Origin: JANWHF01 sp036276235
GTDB taxonomy: Bacteria > Planctomycetota > Phycisphaerae > Tepidisphaerales > Tepidisphaeraceae
Direction: 5' to 3'
Assembly: GCA_036276235.1 (NCBI GenBank)
Contig: DATBDZ010000154.1
Coordinates: 1 to 34,215 of the forward strand
DNA: 34,215 nt
In this document: piece after piece, positions 6,593 to 15,043 of the stretch
How positions within the stretch are numbered: the first letter of the stretch is position 1
How the letters are laid out: each line of letters begins with the position of its first letter
Position numbers and translations under genes: made by a program
The notes under the pieces: model-generated
The model's input: the letters and a program-made list of their open reading frames with translations, nothing else
The model's database searches: none
What the model was told of the DNA's origin: nothing

Positions 6593-9500
6593 TCACGTCG
6601 TCGTATTCAGCAGCACCACCACACGATTGCTGTCGCGTGCGACGGCAATCAGATCCAGCTTCCCATCGCCGTTCACATCGGCGGCGGCCACGGCTTGCGG
6701 GGTTGTGCCGGCCGTCAGGTTCAATGGCGCGGCGAAGGTGCCGTCGCCTTTGCCGGTTGAGACGGCGATCTTGTTGGCGCTGGCTCCGGTTCCGGCGTCG
6801 GCGGCGGCGAGGTCCACGATGCCGTCGCCGTTGAAATCGCCGGCGACCACCGCTTGCGGCGTTGTGCCGGGATTGAGCTTCGCGCCGGGCGAGAAGTGGC
6901 CTTTCCCGTCGCCGAACAAAATGGCGGCGGAGGTGTTGCCGGGGTTGGCGGTGATGATGTCAACGCTCCCGTCGCCGTCGAAGTCGGCTGTCGTCAGCGA
7001 TGCGGGTCCGGTCAGGTCGGGGAAGCTGGAGGCGGCTCCGAACCCGCCCTTGCCGTTGCCGAGCAAGATGCTGACGCTACCGTGAGTGGTCGATCCATTA
7101 CCGCCGCTGTTGGAGACCAGGATGTCGGCAAAGCCGTCGCCGTTCACGTCGGCGATCGTGATGGCATTCGGCAGCGTCTGCACGTTCATCGTCACGCCCG
7201 GCGCGAATCCGCCGCCCTTCTTGCTGAGGAACAGCGTGATCTGCTTGGTGTTGCGATCGGACACGACGAGGTCGGTGGTGTTGTCGCCGTTGAAATTGAA
7301 GGCGGCAATTCCATTGGGCGCGGCGGCCGCCAGGCCACTTGCCGCGAACTTGAAGGTACCGTTGCCGGCGCCGATGAGGAAGTGAACGGCGTTATCGCCC
7401 TGATCGGCCACCGCCAGATCGACCTTCCCATCGCCGTTAAAATCGCCGGCGACGATGCCAACCGGATTATGCCCGACGGCGATCTTCTTTCCGGCGGCGT
7501 AGGTGCCGTTGCCATTGTTCATGAAGATCGTCACATCGTTGCCGCCGGAATCGGCGGTGGCGATGTCCGGATGCTTGTCGTTGTTGAAATCAGCGACGAC
7601 CAGCGCCACCGGCTTGGCGCCCAGCGTCGTGAGATTCGCCGGTCCGGCAAACTTGGGCGTCACCGGCTTCTCGCCGAACAATTCGCCCTTACGCACAGAT
7701 CCGTGGCCGACGGCGATGTCGAATCCGCCGCCCGCCGGCGTCGTCAGCTTGAAGCCGGCGATCGGCTGGAGGCGGACGGTGTAAAGCCCCGGCGTCACCG
7801 TGGTGAATGCAAACACGCCGTTCGCATCCGTCAGCGCGAGCGGTTCGTTGGATTCGCGAACGCCGTCGCCGTTCATGTCGAGGAAAACGTTGCGATTGGC
7901 GCGGCCGCCCTCGCCGGCGTCCTGAGTCTTGTTCCCGTTGGAATCGAGGAACACCGTGCCGGTCACCAGCGCCAGTTGCGTGTTGGCGAAGTCGAGCTTG
8001 GAAATCGTCTGCCCGGCTTTGAGCGTGAGATCGAAGAATCCGGAGGTTGGGGAATCGACCCGGAACCCGCTGGGCACAACCTGCATCACGCGAACGGTGC
8101 CCGCCGGCACGTTGGCGATGGTGTACACGCCCGACGAGTTGGTGACGGCGCTCAGCTCGCCGGCGTCGAGGATGCCGTTCTGATTCTTATCGATGAAAAC
8201 CGTGCGGCCGGCGATGACCGCTTCGCCGGCGTCTTTCTTGCCGTTTCCATCGACATCGAAGAATGCCGTCCCGGTGACGGTGCCGAGCGGGAGCCGGACA
8301 GTTGCCGTGGATGTCGTCTTCGCTGATGGACCGCCGACGAGCGAGAAGTGCGTGACGAAATTGCCGGTGGCGGCGTAGGTGTGGCTGCCCTTGAGAATGG
8401 CCGTCCCATCGGCGGCAAGCGTGAGCGTGCCGGTCGATTTCTTCCCGTCGCCCCAATCAATCGTTGCGACATAGTCGCCCGGCAGACTGCCGGGCAGCGG
8501 CAACTGCATTTGCGCAACCGTTCCCGAGAAGCTCTTGTTCGACGTGATCTTGATCGTGTGCCCCTGGCCGCTGGCCGAGCCGCGCTCGGTGACGGTGATG
8601 ACAACCGATTTAGTACCCGGCGTCGCCCAGGTATGCGAGCCGTGTACATCGTATTTGCCGGCGGCAGTTGTCTGCAGCGTGCCGGCGGACGTCGTCCCGT
8701 CGCCCCAGTTGATACTGACATTAAAATCAGCCGCGACATCACCCGAGGGAACATCGGTCAGCGTGGCGATCTTGCCGCTGAACGGCACGCCCGAGAACGC
8801 CGAGATGGCAACCGGCGCGAGCGTAAACTTGGTGTCGGCGACAACCGCCTCGCCCGTCGCCTGCCCGAGCGGGCCACTGGCGTCGGATAGGCTGATGCGG
8901 GTGGGGAAATATCCCTGCTTGGCGTATTTGTGCGACCCGCTGACCAGCAGATCATTCCCCGATGCGCTGAGAGTGCCGTGTGAGGTTGTGCCGTCGCCCC
9001 AATCGATAATGGCGCTAAGACCCGCAGGTTTGAGATTCGTGAATCGCGCGACGCTGTGCGTGAAGGAGACGGCTTCGCTCACATTCAGCACTTCGCCCTT
9101 GCCGCCGTTGGCAATGAGCATCGTGGTGGTCGTGCCATTTTGATGTTTGATGAGGACGTTTGCCTTGGCAGTTTGCACATCGGCCCAATCGGTGGGGAGC
9201 AGATCGACGGTATCGCCCGAGGCCAGTGCCATGCGCCCGGTGGTGAACGTTTGCACCAACCCGTCGGCATTCGATGTGAGATTAAGCGTGAACTTGCCCG
9301 CGGCACCGTTGTTGTGAAGGACAACATGATCGCGCAGCGAGCCCATGAACTGCATCGTCTGCAGCGCGCCGCCGCTGGCGGTGGTCGTGAGCTGCGCTTC
9401 CCGCTGCACGCCTTGTGGCGCGTTGATCACCAAGTCGGCGGTCATCGGCTTGGTGGTGGCGGGGGTGAACATGAGCATGTCGTTGGCCGGATTGAGTCCG

Positions 9501-12500
9501 AACTTGTCGGTTTGGCCATTGGCTGTCGGAACGCCGTTGATCAGTGCGATTGCGTCGTTGCTCATCGACGCGGCGCCGTAGGTGCCGTTGCCAGAGCCGA
9601 CGATCGTTTGCATGAAGTTGCCGCTCCCCTGAAACAAATCGATCGGCGGGGAATTGGGATCGACGACATAGCGCGCCGCATTGGGAATTCGTGTGCTCGC
9701 ATTGGTGTTCAGCGAGCCATCAGCGTTGAGCAGATGATGGCCGGAGGAATCGGTCACCTGCGTTTCCTTCGCGGAGCCGAATGCGAATGTCTCGACCAGT
9801 TGAGCGAGTCCACTGATCGACGCCAGGATCGTGTGATCGTCAAACGTGGAAAGCGGTAGGGCAGCGATTGATCCGAGCCCTCCGGATGCTCCGCCACCCG
9901 AAGCGTTGTACTTCCAGTTGCCGTTGGAATCGAACGTGATAGTGCTGGCATCCACGTTGGCTTTGTGCTGCGATCCGTTTTCGAGCACCTGGCCCGGGTT
10001 CAGCTTTTCTTCAGATATTTCGTAAGGATTGTTGGGATCGTAGATATCCAGTTGCTCGCTGCCGCCGGGGAGATCTTCGACGTTATAGCAGAGGACTGCG
10101 TGCCCGCTCCCGCCGCCTTCCTCAAGTGAAATGATCGCAGGCCGGCCGGCGGCCAGTTCGCCCTTCACGACGCCGACCAGATGACCGACGCCGCTGATCT
10201 CGTTGGCCGTGATCTGATGGAGGAATTGACCGAGCGTCTCTGCCGAGGTTTGCTCCAGGTGCGCCAAGCGAATGGTTTCCAGCAGATCGGGCGAAGGCCC
10301 GTTTGGCCCGGCCAGGTCCCAGACGGTCGAGCCGTCGGTGTTGGATTGCGTCGCGAAGTCACCGATCTGTAGCGGCCCAACGCCAAGGCTAAGGCGCGCG
10401 GAAGACAGGCTGAACCCCAGGCACAACCCGCTGTTCGGATTCATGAACTCGTTGATGATCGCAAGCTCGGCGTACACAAGTGGATTGGGAATTCCAGTAT
10501 CGACAGGCTCGCTCACCAGGCCAAACGTGAGGTCGCCGGCCGGATCAACCGTGATGTGGGTCTGATCGTCGCCGTAAACCTTTGACATTTCGTCGAAGCT
10601 GAAATCAGGCAGGTTCGACAGATCGTTCACGAACGAATAGCCCTTGGTGTTGCGATAGTTATCGACAATAAAATTCGGCAGGAGCACCGTCTTGCGGCCG
10701 TTTGGAGAGAGAACGACCAGCGGCCCGGTCGTCGCGTACTTGGAGACGCGAATGCCAAACGATTGCGGATTGGAGCCGCCCGCCAGATTAATCGGCTGCG
10801 TCGCCGATTGGTCGTTGCCGAAGAAGAAGACATCGCCCGGCTGAAAATTGTTGCCGATGATGTGGATCAACGTTCCCTGCTGATCAAATTGCGGCGTGCT
10901 GCCGTGCGCCAGCGCCAGGCTCTGGCCGATAATCGTGATGATCTGCGGATCGGCGACATCGCCGAAATCAATCCCCGTCGTGGTCTGGCCGGCGGCGAGA
11001 TTGACCGTCTGCAGATCGTTGGCCGGCGACGTCACCGCGTGCGGCTGGAATACATTTTCCTTCACGAAATAAACGCCAGGCAGCAAGCCGCCAAACGTGT
11101 ACGCGCCGTTGGCGTCGGTTTCTGCGAGGCGGTCGCCGCTGTCGAACCTGCCGTTCGAGTTGAGATCAAGGAACACATCCATTAGCGGCACGCCCGCTTC
11201 GCCGGCATCGCGATGCCCGTTGGCGTTGGCGTCATTAAAAACCGTGCCGGAGATGGAGCCGCGCACCGGCGCGACTGCAACGATGAAATGTCCGAGCGTT
11301 CCGCCGGCCACGCTCTGGCCGGAAGTGGATTTCACGACGTTGTTTTTCAGCGTGACGGTGTAAGTTCCATCATCCGAAAAATCCCAAGTCCCGCCCGGCG
11401 CGGTGATCGAATAGGTGACGACGAGGTTCTTCGTGGTGCCGGAGGTCGCGGAAACGGTTGCCGTCTGCGAGAAGTTTCCCGGCCCCGTGACCTGAATCGC
11501 GCTGGCGACGGTGCCGGAGTTGATCCCCTGGCTGTCCTTGTATGTCACGTCAAATTGATAAGTGGCCGCGCCAAAAGTCGTTTCATCCGGTGCGGAAGTC
11601 AGTGACGCCTGCGGCGGGGGCGCCAGCGCTGGAGTGAGGCGGAACGCGTGCTCTTTGCCGCCGATGAGGCCGGTCGCGCTGATCTGGCCGGAATCGTTAA
11701 TCCCCGTCGCATGCTCGAGCGTAATGCCCGATCCCGCCGGGAGCAGGCTGCTCAGCAGCGTGATGGCGCCAGCATGGTCTTTCACGAACGCGACCGGCGA
11801 ACCATTAACGACGTCATCGCCAACAATATCGCCCAGTGAGTTGGCACCGCGCGCTTCGCGCCCGGCGGGGCCGCTCGCCGGCGCGCCGGAGACGTGACCA
11901 AGATCGGTCACCGTTGCCGCGGCGATGTTCAGCGGGATCGTCCAAACGACAGCGTGAACGTTACCGGAGGTATCGATGGCAAAGCCGGTGGCGAACTGAG
12001 TTCCCGATCCATCCGGCAGCGAAATGCCGATCGCGACGTTCTGCGCCTGATTTGCGATCGCGGGAAGTGCGACCGCCGAGTTGGGTGTGTTCACATCCGC
12101 GACGAGGGCCTTTGATACATTGCTGCTGACGTTATTGACCACCGCCCGCGTGCCCCCGACGGCAACTGCCTCACTGACCCCCAGTTCAAAGTCCAGCTCA
12201 TTAAGGGTCGTCGAGGCGGGATCAAAGGAGTAGGCGCCGGTCGCAAAGAAATCGATCACGTTGAACAGGGCCTGCCCGACGATGATGCCCGTATCATTGA
12301 CGCCCTTGGCGGTGAGCAGCGTCGCCAGATCGCCTGAAGGCGGGGCATTGGTCAGATCGGTCATCGATCCGCCGGGCAGGAAATCGAAAGGCTGATTCGC
12401 CGCCGACCCACTGTCGGCACTGCCGACGACTTCCCCCAACACATTAATTGCCAGCGCGGCGCTATTGGTGCCGCCGAGCGTGCCCAGATCCTTTGCCGCC

Positions 12501-12790
12501 TTGGCCGGATCCCACAGGGTGGCATGCGTCGAGCCGTTGCCGAGTTGAGCCGCCCCGACGACTTCGCCCTTGGCGTTGATCGCGTTCGCCTGGCTCGAAT
12601 TCCCGCCGAGCGTGCCGAGGTCTTCGATCGTGTAATTCGAGAGCATGAAGCGGGGCTCGAGCGCCTCGATGGCGCGCAGCAATGCCCGCCGCGCTCGCGG
12701 ATTTCGACGGTGGCCCCGTTTTTCATGTGCTTTTTGCGAGCCGGATCGATGAGTCGAGGAAATGACCGAGGGAAGAAGAGCCCTAAGCAT
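6593..12790 (-). CDS. Giant secreted mosaic protein (HAF, SdrD/Cna-B, papain-like, PKD, VCBS)
   Basis: The protein has 2065 residues and AAAGGAG lies 6 nt before the ATG. The N-terminus is a long basic leader ending in LEPRFML (44-50), the planctomycete LEPR-type export signal. HAF-type repeats (DLGTLGG, INAKGEVVG) span about 54-390. A beta-rich segment covers about 395-510. A SdrD/Cna-B-like domain with DANANGHRDAGEAG is at about 514-612, and an IPT-like region with GNNFQPGDVFFFG at about 615-715. A block with GLCLGFSLSSAR (Cys about 789), GSGHAVLCYN (His about 897) and IYDPNNP (Asp about 915) resembles a papain-like triad. Three PKD-like repeats with WGDG follow at about 1230-1490, and two more SdrD-like domains at about 1500-1700. 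The protein ends with seven FG-GAP/VCBS repeats with DFNGDG calcium-type loops (about 1713-2065). There is no PEP-CTERM, sortase or outer-membrane tail. The role (adhesion, matrix or surface hydrolysis) is inferred. Confidence 0.88.
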   Translation of the reverse strand: MLRALLPSVISSTHRSGSQKAHEKRGHRRNPRARRALLRAIEALEPRFMLSNYTIEDLGTLGGNSSQANAINAKGEVVGAAQLGNGSTHATLWDPAKAAKDLGTLGGTNSAALAINVLGEVVGSADSGSAANQPFDFLPGGSMTDLTNAPPSGDLATLLTAKGVNDTGIIVGQALFNVIDFFATGAYSFDPASTTLNELDFELGVSEAVAVGGTRAVVNNVSSNVSKALVADVNTPNSAVALPAIANQAQNVAIGISLPDGSGTQFATGFAIDTSGNVHAVVWTIPLNIAAATVTDLGHVSGAPASGPAGREARGANSLGDIVGDDVVNGSPVAFVKDHAGAITLLSSLLPAGSGITLEHATGINDSGQISATGLIGGKEHAFRLTPALAPPPQASLTSAPDETTFGAATYQFDVTYKDSQGINSGTVASAIQVTGPGNFSQTATVSATSGTTKNLVVTYSITAPGGTWDFSDDGTYTVTLKNNVVKSTSGQSVAGGTLGHFIVAVAPVRGSISGTVFNDANANGHRDAGEAGVPLMDVFLDLNSNGRFDSGDRLAETDANGAYTFGGLLPGVYFVKENVFQPHAVTSPANDLQTVNLAAGQTTTGIDFGDVADPQIITIIGQSLALAHGSTPQFDQQGTLIHIIGNNFQPGDVFFFGNDQSATQPINLAGGSNPQSFGIRVSKYATTGPLVVLSPNGRKTVLLPNFIVDNYRNTKGYSFVNDLSNLPDFSFDEMSKVYGDDQTHITVDPAGDLTFGLVSEPVDTGIPNPLVYAELAIINEFMNPNSGLCLGFSLSSARLSLGVGPLQIGDFATQSNTDGSTVWDLAGPNGPSPDLLETIRLAHLEQTSAETLGQFLHQITANEISGVGHLVGVVKGELAAGRPAIISLEEGGGSGHAVLCYNVEDLPGGSEQLDIYDPNNPYEISEEKLNPGQVLENGSQHKANVDASTITFDSNGNWKYNASGGGASGGLGSIAALPLSTFDDHTILASISGLAQLVETFAFGSAKETQVTDSSGHHLLNADGSLNTNASTRIPNAARYVVDPNSPPIDLFQGSGNFMQTIVGSGNGTYGAASMSNDAIALINGVPTANGQTDKFGLNPANDMLMFTPATTKPMTADLVINAPQGVQREAQLTTTASGGALQTMQFMGSLRDHVVLHNNGAAGKFTLNLTSNADGLVQTFTTGRMALASGDTVDLLPTDWADVQTAKANVLIKHQNGTTTTMLIANGGKGEVLNVSEAVSFTHSVARFTNLKPAGLSAIIDWGDGTTSHGTLSASGNDLLVSGSHKYAKQGYFPTRISLSDASGPLGQATGEAVVADTKFTLAPVAISAFSGVPFSGKIATLTDVPSGDVAADFNVSINWGDGTTSAGTLQTTAAGKYDVHGSHTWATPGTKSVVITVTERGSASGQGHTIKITSNKSFSGTVAQMQLPLPGSLPGDYVATIDWGDGKKSTGTLTLAADGTAILKGSHTYAATGNFVTHFSLVGGPSAKTTSTATVRLPLGTVTGTAFFDVDGNGKKDAGEAVIAGRTVFIDKNQNGILDAGELSAVTNSSGVYTIANVPAGTVRVMQVVPSGFRVDSPTSGFFDLTLKAGQTISKLDFANTQLALVTGTVFLDSNGNKTQDAGEGGRANRNVFLDMNGDGVRESNEPLALTDANGVFAFTTVTPGLYTVRLQPIAGFKLTTPAGGGFDIAVGHGSVRKGELFGEKPVTPKFAGPANLTTLGAKPVALVVADFNNDKHPDIATADSGGNDVTIFMNNGNGTYAAGKKIAVGHNPVGIVAGDFNGDGKVDLAVADQGDNAVHFLIGAGNGTFKFAASGLAAAAPNGIAAFNFNGDNTTDLVVSDRNTKQITLFLSKKGGGFAPGVTMNVQTLPNAITIADVNGDGFADILVSNSGGNGSTTHGSVSILLGNGKGGFGAASSFPDLTGPASLTTADFDGDGSVDIITANPGNTSAAILFGDGKGHFSPGAKLNPGTTPQAVVAGDFNGDGIVDLAAADAGTGASANKIAVSTGKGDGTFAAPLNLTAGTTPQAVAAADVNGDGKLDLIAVARDSNRVVVLLNTTT

Positions 12791-12832
12791 TGATACTCCT
12801 TTGTCCTAGAGGTCTGACGGGCGAGGTACTTC

Positions 12833-12848
12833 TGTTTCACGTGGAAAG
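12833..12848. promoter_or_regulatory. parS-like site (candidate ParB binding sequence)
   Basis: The 16-mer TGTTTCACGTGGAAAG matches one strand of the widely conserved chromosomal parS consensus (TGTTTCACGTGGAACA) at 14 of 16 positions, including the whole CACGTG core; only the last two bases differ. It lies in the non-coding leader between the giant gene and the small ORF at 12896. No parA or parB gene is in the window. gyrB, often origin-proximal, lies 6-9 kb away. Confidence 0.4.
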
Positions 12849-12879
12849 CTTTGCGCCCTTTCGGGCGGCGCATACAGCT

Positions 12880-12887
12880 TATATAAA
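12880..12887. promoter_or_regulatory. TATATAAA element, possible divergent -10
   Basis: TATATAAA ends 8 nt before the ATG at 12896, which has no Shine-Dalgarno site. On the other strand TTTATATA could serve the giant gene, giving it a leader of about 80-90 nt. That leader would include an imperfect hairpin (GCGCCCTTTCGGGCGGCGC, about 12854-12872) and the parS-like site. No good -35 is visible for either direction. Confidence 0.35.
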
Positions 12888-12895
12888 AGCGACAG

Positions 12896-13114
12896 ATGTC
12901 CCAGATTCACGCCATCAAGAAATGTAAAGCTGCGGATGGGCTCGCTTGCAACAAAAACATCATCCAGGTCTGGCATCGAGAGCACGAGCTAAAGTCGCGT
13001 TACAAACAGAGCATCGACTGGGGAGCGGAACGTGAAGCCCAGGCCGGCAGACCGTTAAACGAACGCGAACGGGCCCTTGCGGAGGAGATCAGGCGAGTGA
13101 AGGATCACTCGTAG
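12896..13114 (+). CDS. Small hypothetical protein, 72 residues
   Basis: I recognise no family. The sequence is hydrophilic and charged, with a Lys/Cys-containing start (IKKCKAADGLACNKN), an aromatic patch VWHREHELKSRY and a predicted long helix at the end (NERERALAEEIRRVKDHS). It has no signal peptide or membrane segment. It is divergent from the giant gene and shares a short promoter region with it. The start has no Shine-Dalgarno site but a TATATAAA element 8 nt upstream, which fits a leaderless mRNA. It might still be a chance ORF, since its coding status rests on composition and that element only. Confidence 0.45.
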   Translation: MSQIHAIKKCKAADGLACNKNIIQVWHREHELKSRYKQSIDWGAEREAQAGRPLNERERALAEEIRRVKDHS

Positions 13115-13206
13115 CAGGCATCGCTCCGAAGGGAAGTCATGGCAATTTACGCGCGGCGCTCGAATGACCCGGATTGCTCCGCATTCATCGGCGGCTAATC
13201 CCTCGA

Positions 13207-14010
13207 CTATCTCCGTTGCCCGGCCTTCTGATCTGCGGCGGCGTTCGCGGTCAGCCGAGGACTATTTTCGAACAGCAGCGGCGCGAGGACGTTTGCCGAG
13301 AACGGGCGGCGCATAGAGCCCATGTGGTCGCCGATGTTGTCGTATTGCATCCACGACTTATCGTACGGCTTTTGAATCAGCTTCGCGTACTGCTTGGCGT
13401 CGGCGGTCTCGGGGAAGATGAAGCCGAACTCGCCGGCGGATTCACACTTTTTGCCGTCGATGGTGCCGAAAAGTTTTGTGCCGGTATTGAGGACCAGCAC
13501 GTCATTTTCGCTGTAGAAGGAGTAGCAGGTGCCGCGCAGGTGGGCGAGGGCTTTGCTCAGGTCATAGTCGGGGGAGAGGGCTGAGGAGAGGAGCATGACG
13601 GTATCGACCTTCACATCCGCCGGCAGCTTTTCGAGCGCCCAGATGGCCAGGCCAGTGCCGCCGCTGTGGCTGGTGATGATGATCCGCAGCGCCGGGTCGG
13701 CGTGATAGTGGGCAGTGATGATGTCGGCAATCTTGGCCGCCTCGGCTTGATTGCGCTTGAGCGCGCGCAGAGCCGAGATCCCCGGCTCGTTATCTGTCCA
13801 GTCGTAGGTGAGCAGCTCGCCGCTGTAGCCGGCGTCGCGCAGGCCGCTGGTCATCTGCTTATCGACCCATCGATTGCCGGCGATGCCGGGAAGATGCAGG
13901 ACGAAGGTGTGGGATGAATCGATTGGCGCGCCACCGGGGGGCATGTTCGCGTCGGCACCCCCGAACGCACAGGCGGAGAGAATGAAAACTACAGCGAGAA
14001 TAATCCGCAT
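13207..14010 (-). CDS. Secreted alpha/beta-hydrolase-fold lipoprotein
   Basis: This 267-residue protein has a hydrophobic signal and lipobox LSAC (11-14), so it is probably a lipoprotein. The alpha/beta-hydrolase features appear in order: FVLHLPGIAGN (36-46, oxyanion-hole region), the nucleophile elbow TSHSGGTG with Ser116, an acidic residue Asp170 in YSENDVLV at the expected place after strand 7, and His229 in NIGDHMGS. The triad therefore looks complete. The substrate cannot be read from the sequence; an esterase or lipase-like role is likely. GGAGG lies 10 nt before the ATG. It is transcribed away from the small ORF at 12896 on the opposite strand and is separated by a repeat pair from the DUF1326 gene. 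Confidence 0.82.
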   Translation of the reverse strand: MRIILAVVFILSACAFGGADANMPPGGAPIDSSHTFVLHLPGIAGNRWVDKQMTSGLRDAGYSGELLTYDWTDNEPGISALRALKRNQAEAAKIADIITAHYHADPALRIIITSHSGGTGLAIWALEKLPADVKVDTVMLLSSALSPDYDLSKALAHLRGTCYSFYSENDVLVLNTGTKLFGTIDGKKCESAGEFGFIFPETADAKQYAKLIQKPYDKSWMQYDNIGDHMGSMRRPFSANVLAPLLFENSPRLTANAAADQKAGQRR

Positions 14011-14081
14011 AGCCGGCGAGCCTCCAATTCGATTCTGACTATTTGAGGTATACGCCGATGGTCGGTCAACTGTTTCAATTA

Positions 14082-14193
14082 AGTGGCATGGGCGTCCCGC
14101 CCATGTTTTTTAGCCAGTTCTAACTTGCTGTCGGTCGTTGGTGGGTTCGACTTGCGGAGTACAACAAGTCCACGGGCGGGAAGACCATGCCAC
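14082..14193. repeat. GTGG-footed inverted pair, degenerate family B type
   Basis: 14082-14104 reads GTGGCATGGGCG-tcc-CGCCCATG, itself a hairpin. 14170-14193 (ending CATGCCAC) is an imperfect inverted partner with a CGGGCGGGAAGACCATG core. The pair fills most of the 190-nt gap between the hydrolase and the DUF1326 gene. Confidence 0.75.
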
Positions 14194-14200
14194 CTGATAT

Positions 14201-14827
14201 TCACGCGATCAGCCCATCTTGCGTATGCTCGACCAGTGCCAGTGAGCTGTGCGCATCGGGGCAGTTGAACTTGATCGCCCCGCTCCCTTTGAGCAGCTTG
14301 GCGGTGGCGATTTCCGGATGGCGATATTCCATCCCCGACGGCAGATCCACCCGAGCGCGATGATCGTTTCCGGTCGCGATATCCTTGATCGGCTCCGTCA
14401 CCGTCTCAATTTCATCGGGAATCCGCACCCGCGCCTTGCGGCGTTCCAGATCAAACTCAAACTCGATCAACACAAACTTCGGCTCAAGCACCTTCGACAC
14501 CACGCTGGCCAACACCTGAAACCAGGCGTTACCCGCCTGCCCGCTCATGATCGTCAGCAGTGCCTGGCGCTGCTCGGGCGTGGCGCGATGATCGACGTAA
14601 GGCTGAAATGTTCCATTCCCCATATGCAAAGGCCCCGGCCAGAAATAAGCGCCGGCCCAGCGAATGCCATCCAGCTTGGTTGAGCCGAAGCTTCCTTCGC
14701 GGATGTTCATCGCGCACATGCCCTCGCACTTGGTATGCGTGGGAGCCGCCCAAAAATCGCACGGGCAACCCGGAGCGCAATTGCAGTTCTTGAGGTATTC
14801 CCCCTTCATTCGCCAGGCGGTGGACAT
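14201..14827 (-). CDS. DUF1326 domain protein
   Basis: The 208-residue protein begins with a cysteine-rich signature, NCNCAPGCPCDF (14-25), followed by KCEGMCAMNI with Cys34 and Cys38. This is the hallmark of DUF1326, and the spacing suggests metal or redox chemistry, although the family's activity is unknown. It continues with DGIRWAGAYFWPGPLHMGNG and ends with GSGAIKFNCPDAHSSLALVEH, both family-like. The start at 14827 was chosen because AAAGG precedes the ATG by 8 nt. The frame is open 62 codons further upstream, but only through a low-complexity inverted repeat. DUF1326 genes often neighbour a DUF2182 membrane protein; none is present here. Confidence 0.87.
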   Translation of the reverse strand: MSTAWRMKGEYLKNCNCAPGCPCDFWAAPTHTKCEGMCAMNIREGSFGSTKLDGIRWAGAYFWPGPLHMGNGTFQPYVDHRATPEQRQALLTIMSGQAGNAWFQVLASVVSKVLEPKFVLIEFEFDLERRKARVRIPDEIETVTEPIKDIATGNDHRARVDLPSGMEYRHPEIATAKLLKGSGAIKFNCPDAHSSLALVEHTQDGLIA

Positions 14828-14880
14828 AGAGCAACCTTTCGATGTGGTGCCCCAATCTACAGGGGAGCCGTTCCCGTGGC

Positions 14881-15015
14881 AATGAAGAATGGGGGCAGAA
14901 GGGACGTAGGGACGAAGGCACGGAGGGACGAAGGGAAGAAAAATGCGGCATGCCTCCGCTCCCCTTCGTCCCTCCGTCCCTTCGTCCCTACGTGCCTTCC
15001 TCCCACTCTTCATTC
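14881..15015. repeat. Long low-complexity inverted repeat (GGGACGAAGG unit)
   Basis: The arms 14881-14936 and 14959-15015 are rich in GGGACGAAGG/GGGACGTAGG units on one side and the complement (CCCTTCGTCC) on the other, bounded by AATGAAGAATG and CATTCTTCA. Pairing is imperfect because the units slip. It occupies the divergent promoter region of the DUF1326 and HAD genes and is open in both frames, producing false N-terminal extensions on both strands. Confidence 0.8.
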
Positions 15016-15043
15016 TTCACTCTTCATTTCCTACACTCTCCCC

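Noticed and set aside
6854..8326. 490-residue ORF antisense to the giant protein
   Set aside because: It reads through the complement of the VCBS and SdrD repeats. Its periodic Asp/Gly/Arg composition simply mirrors those repeats.
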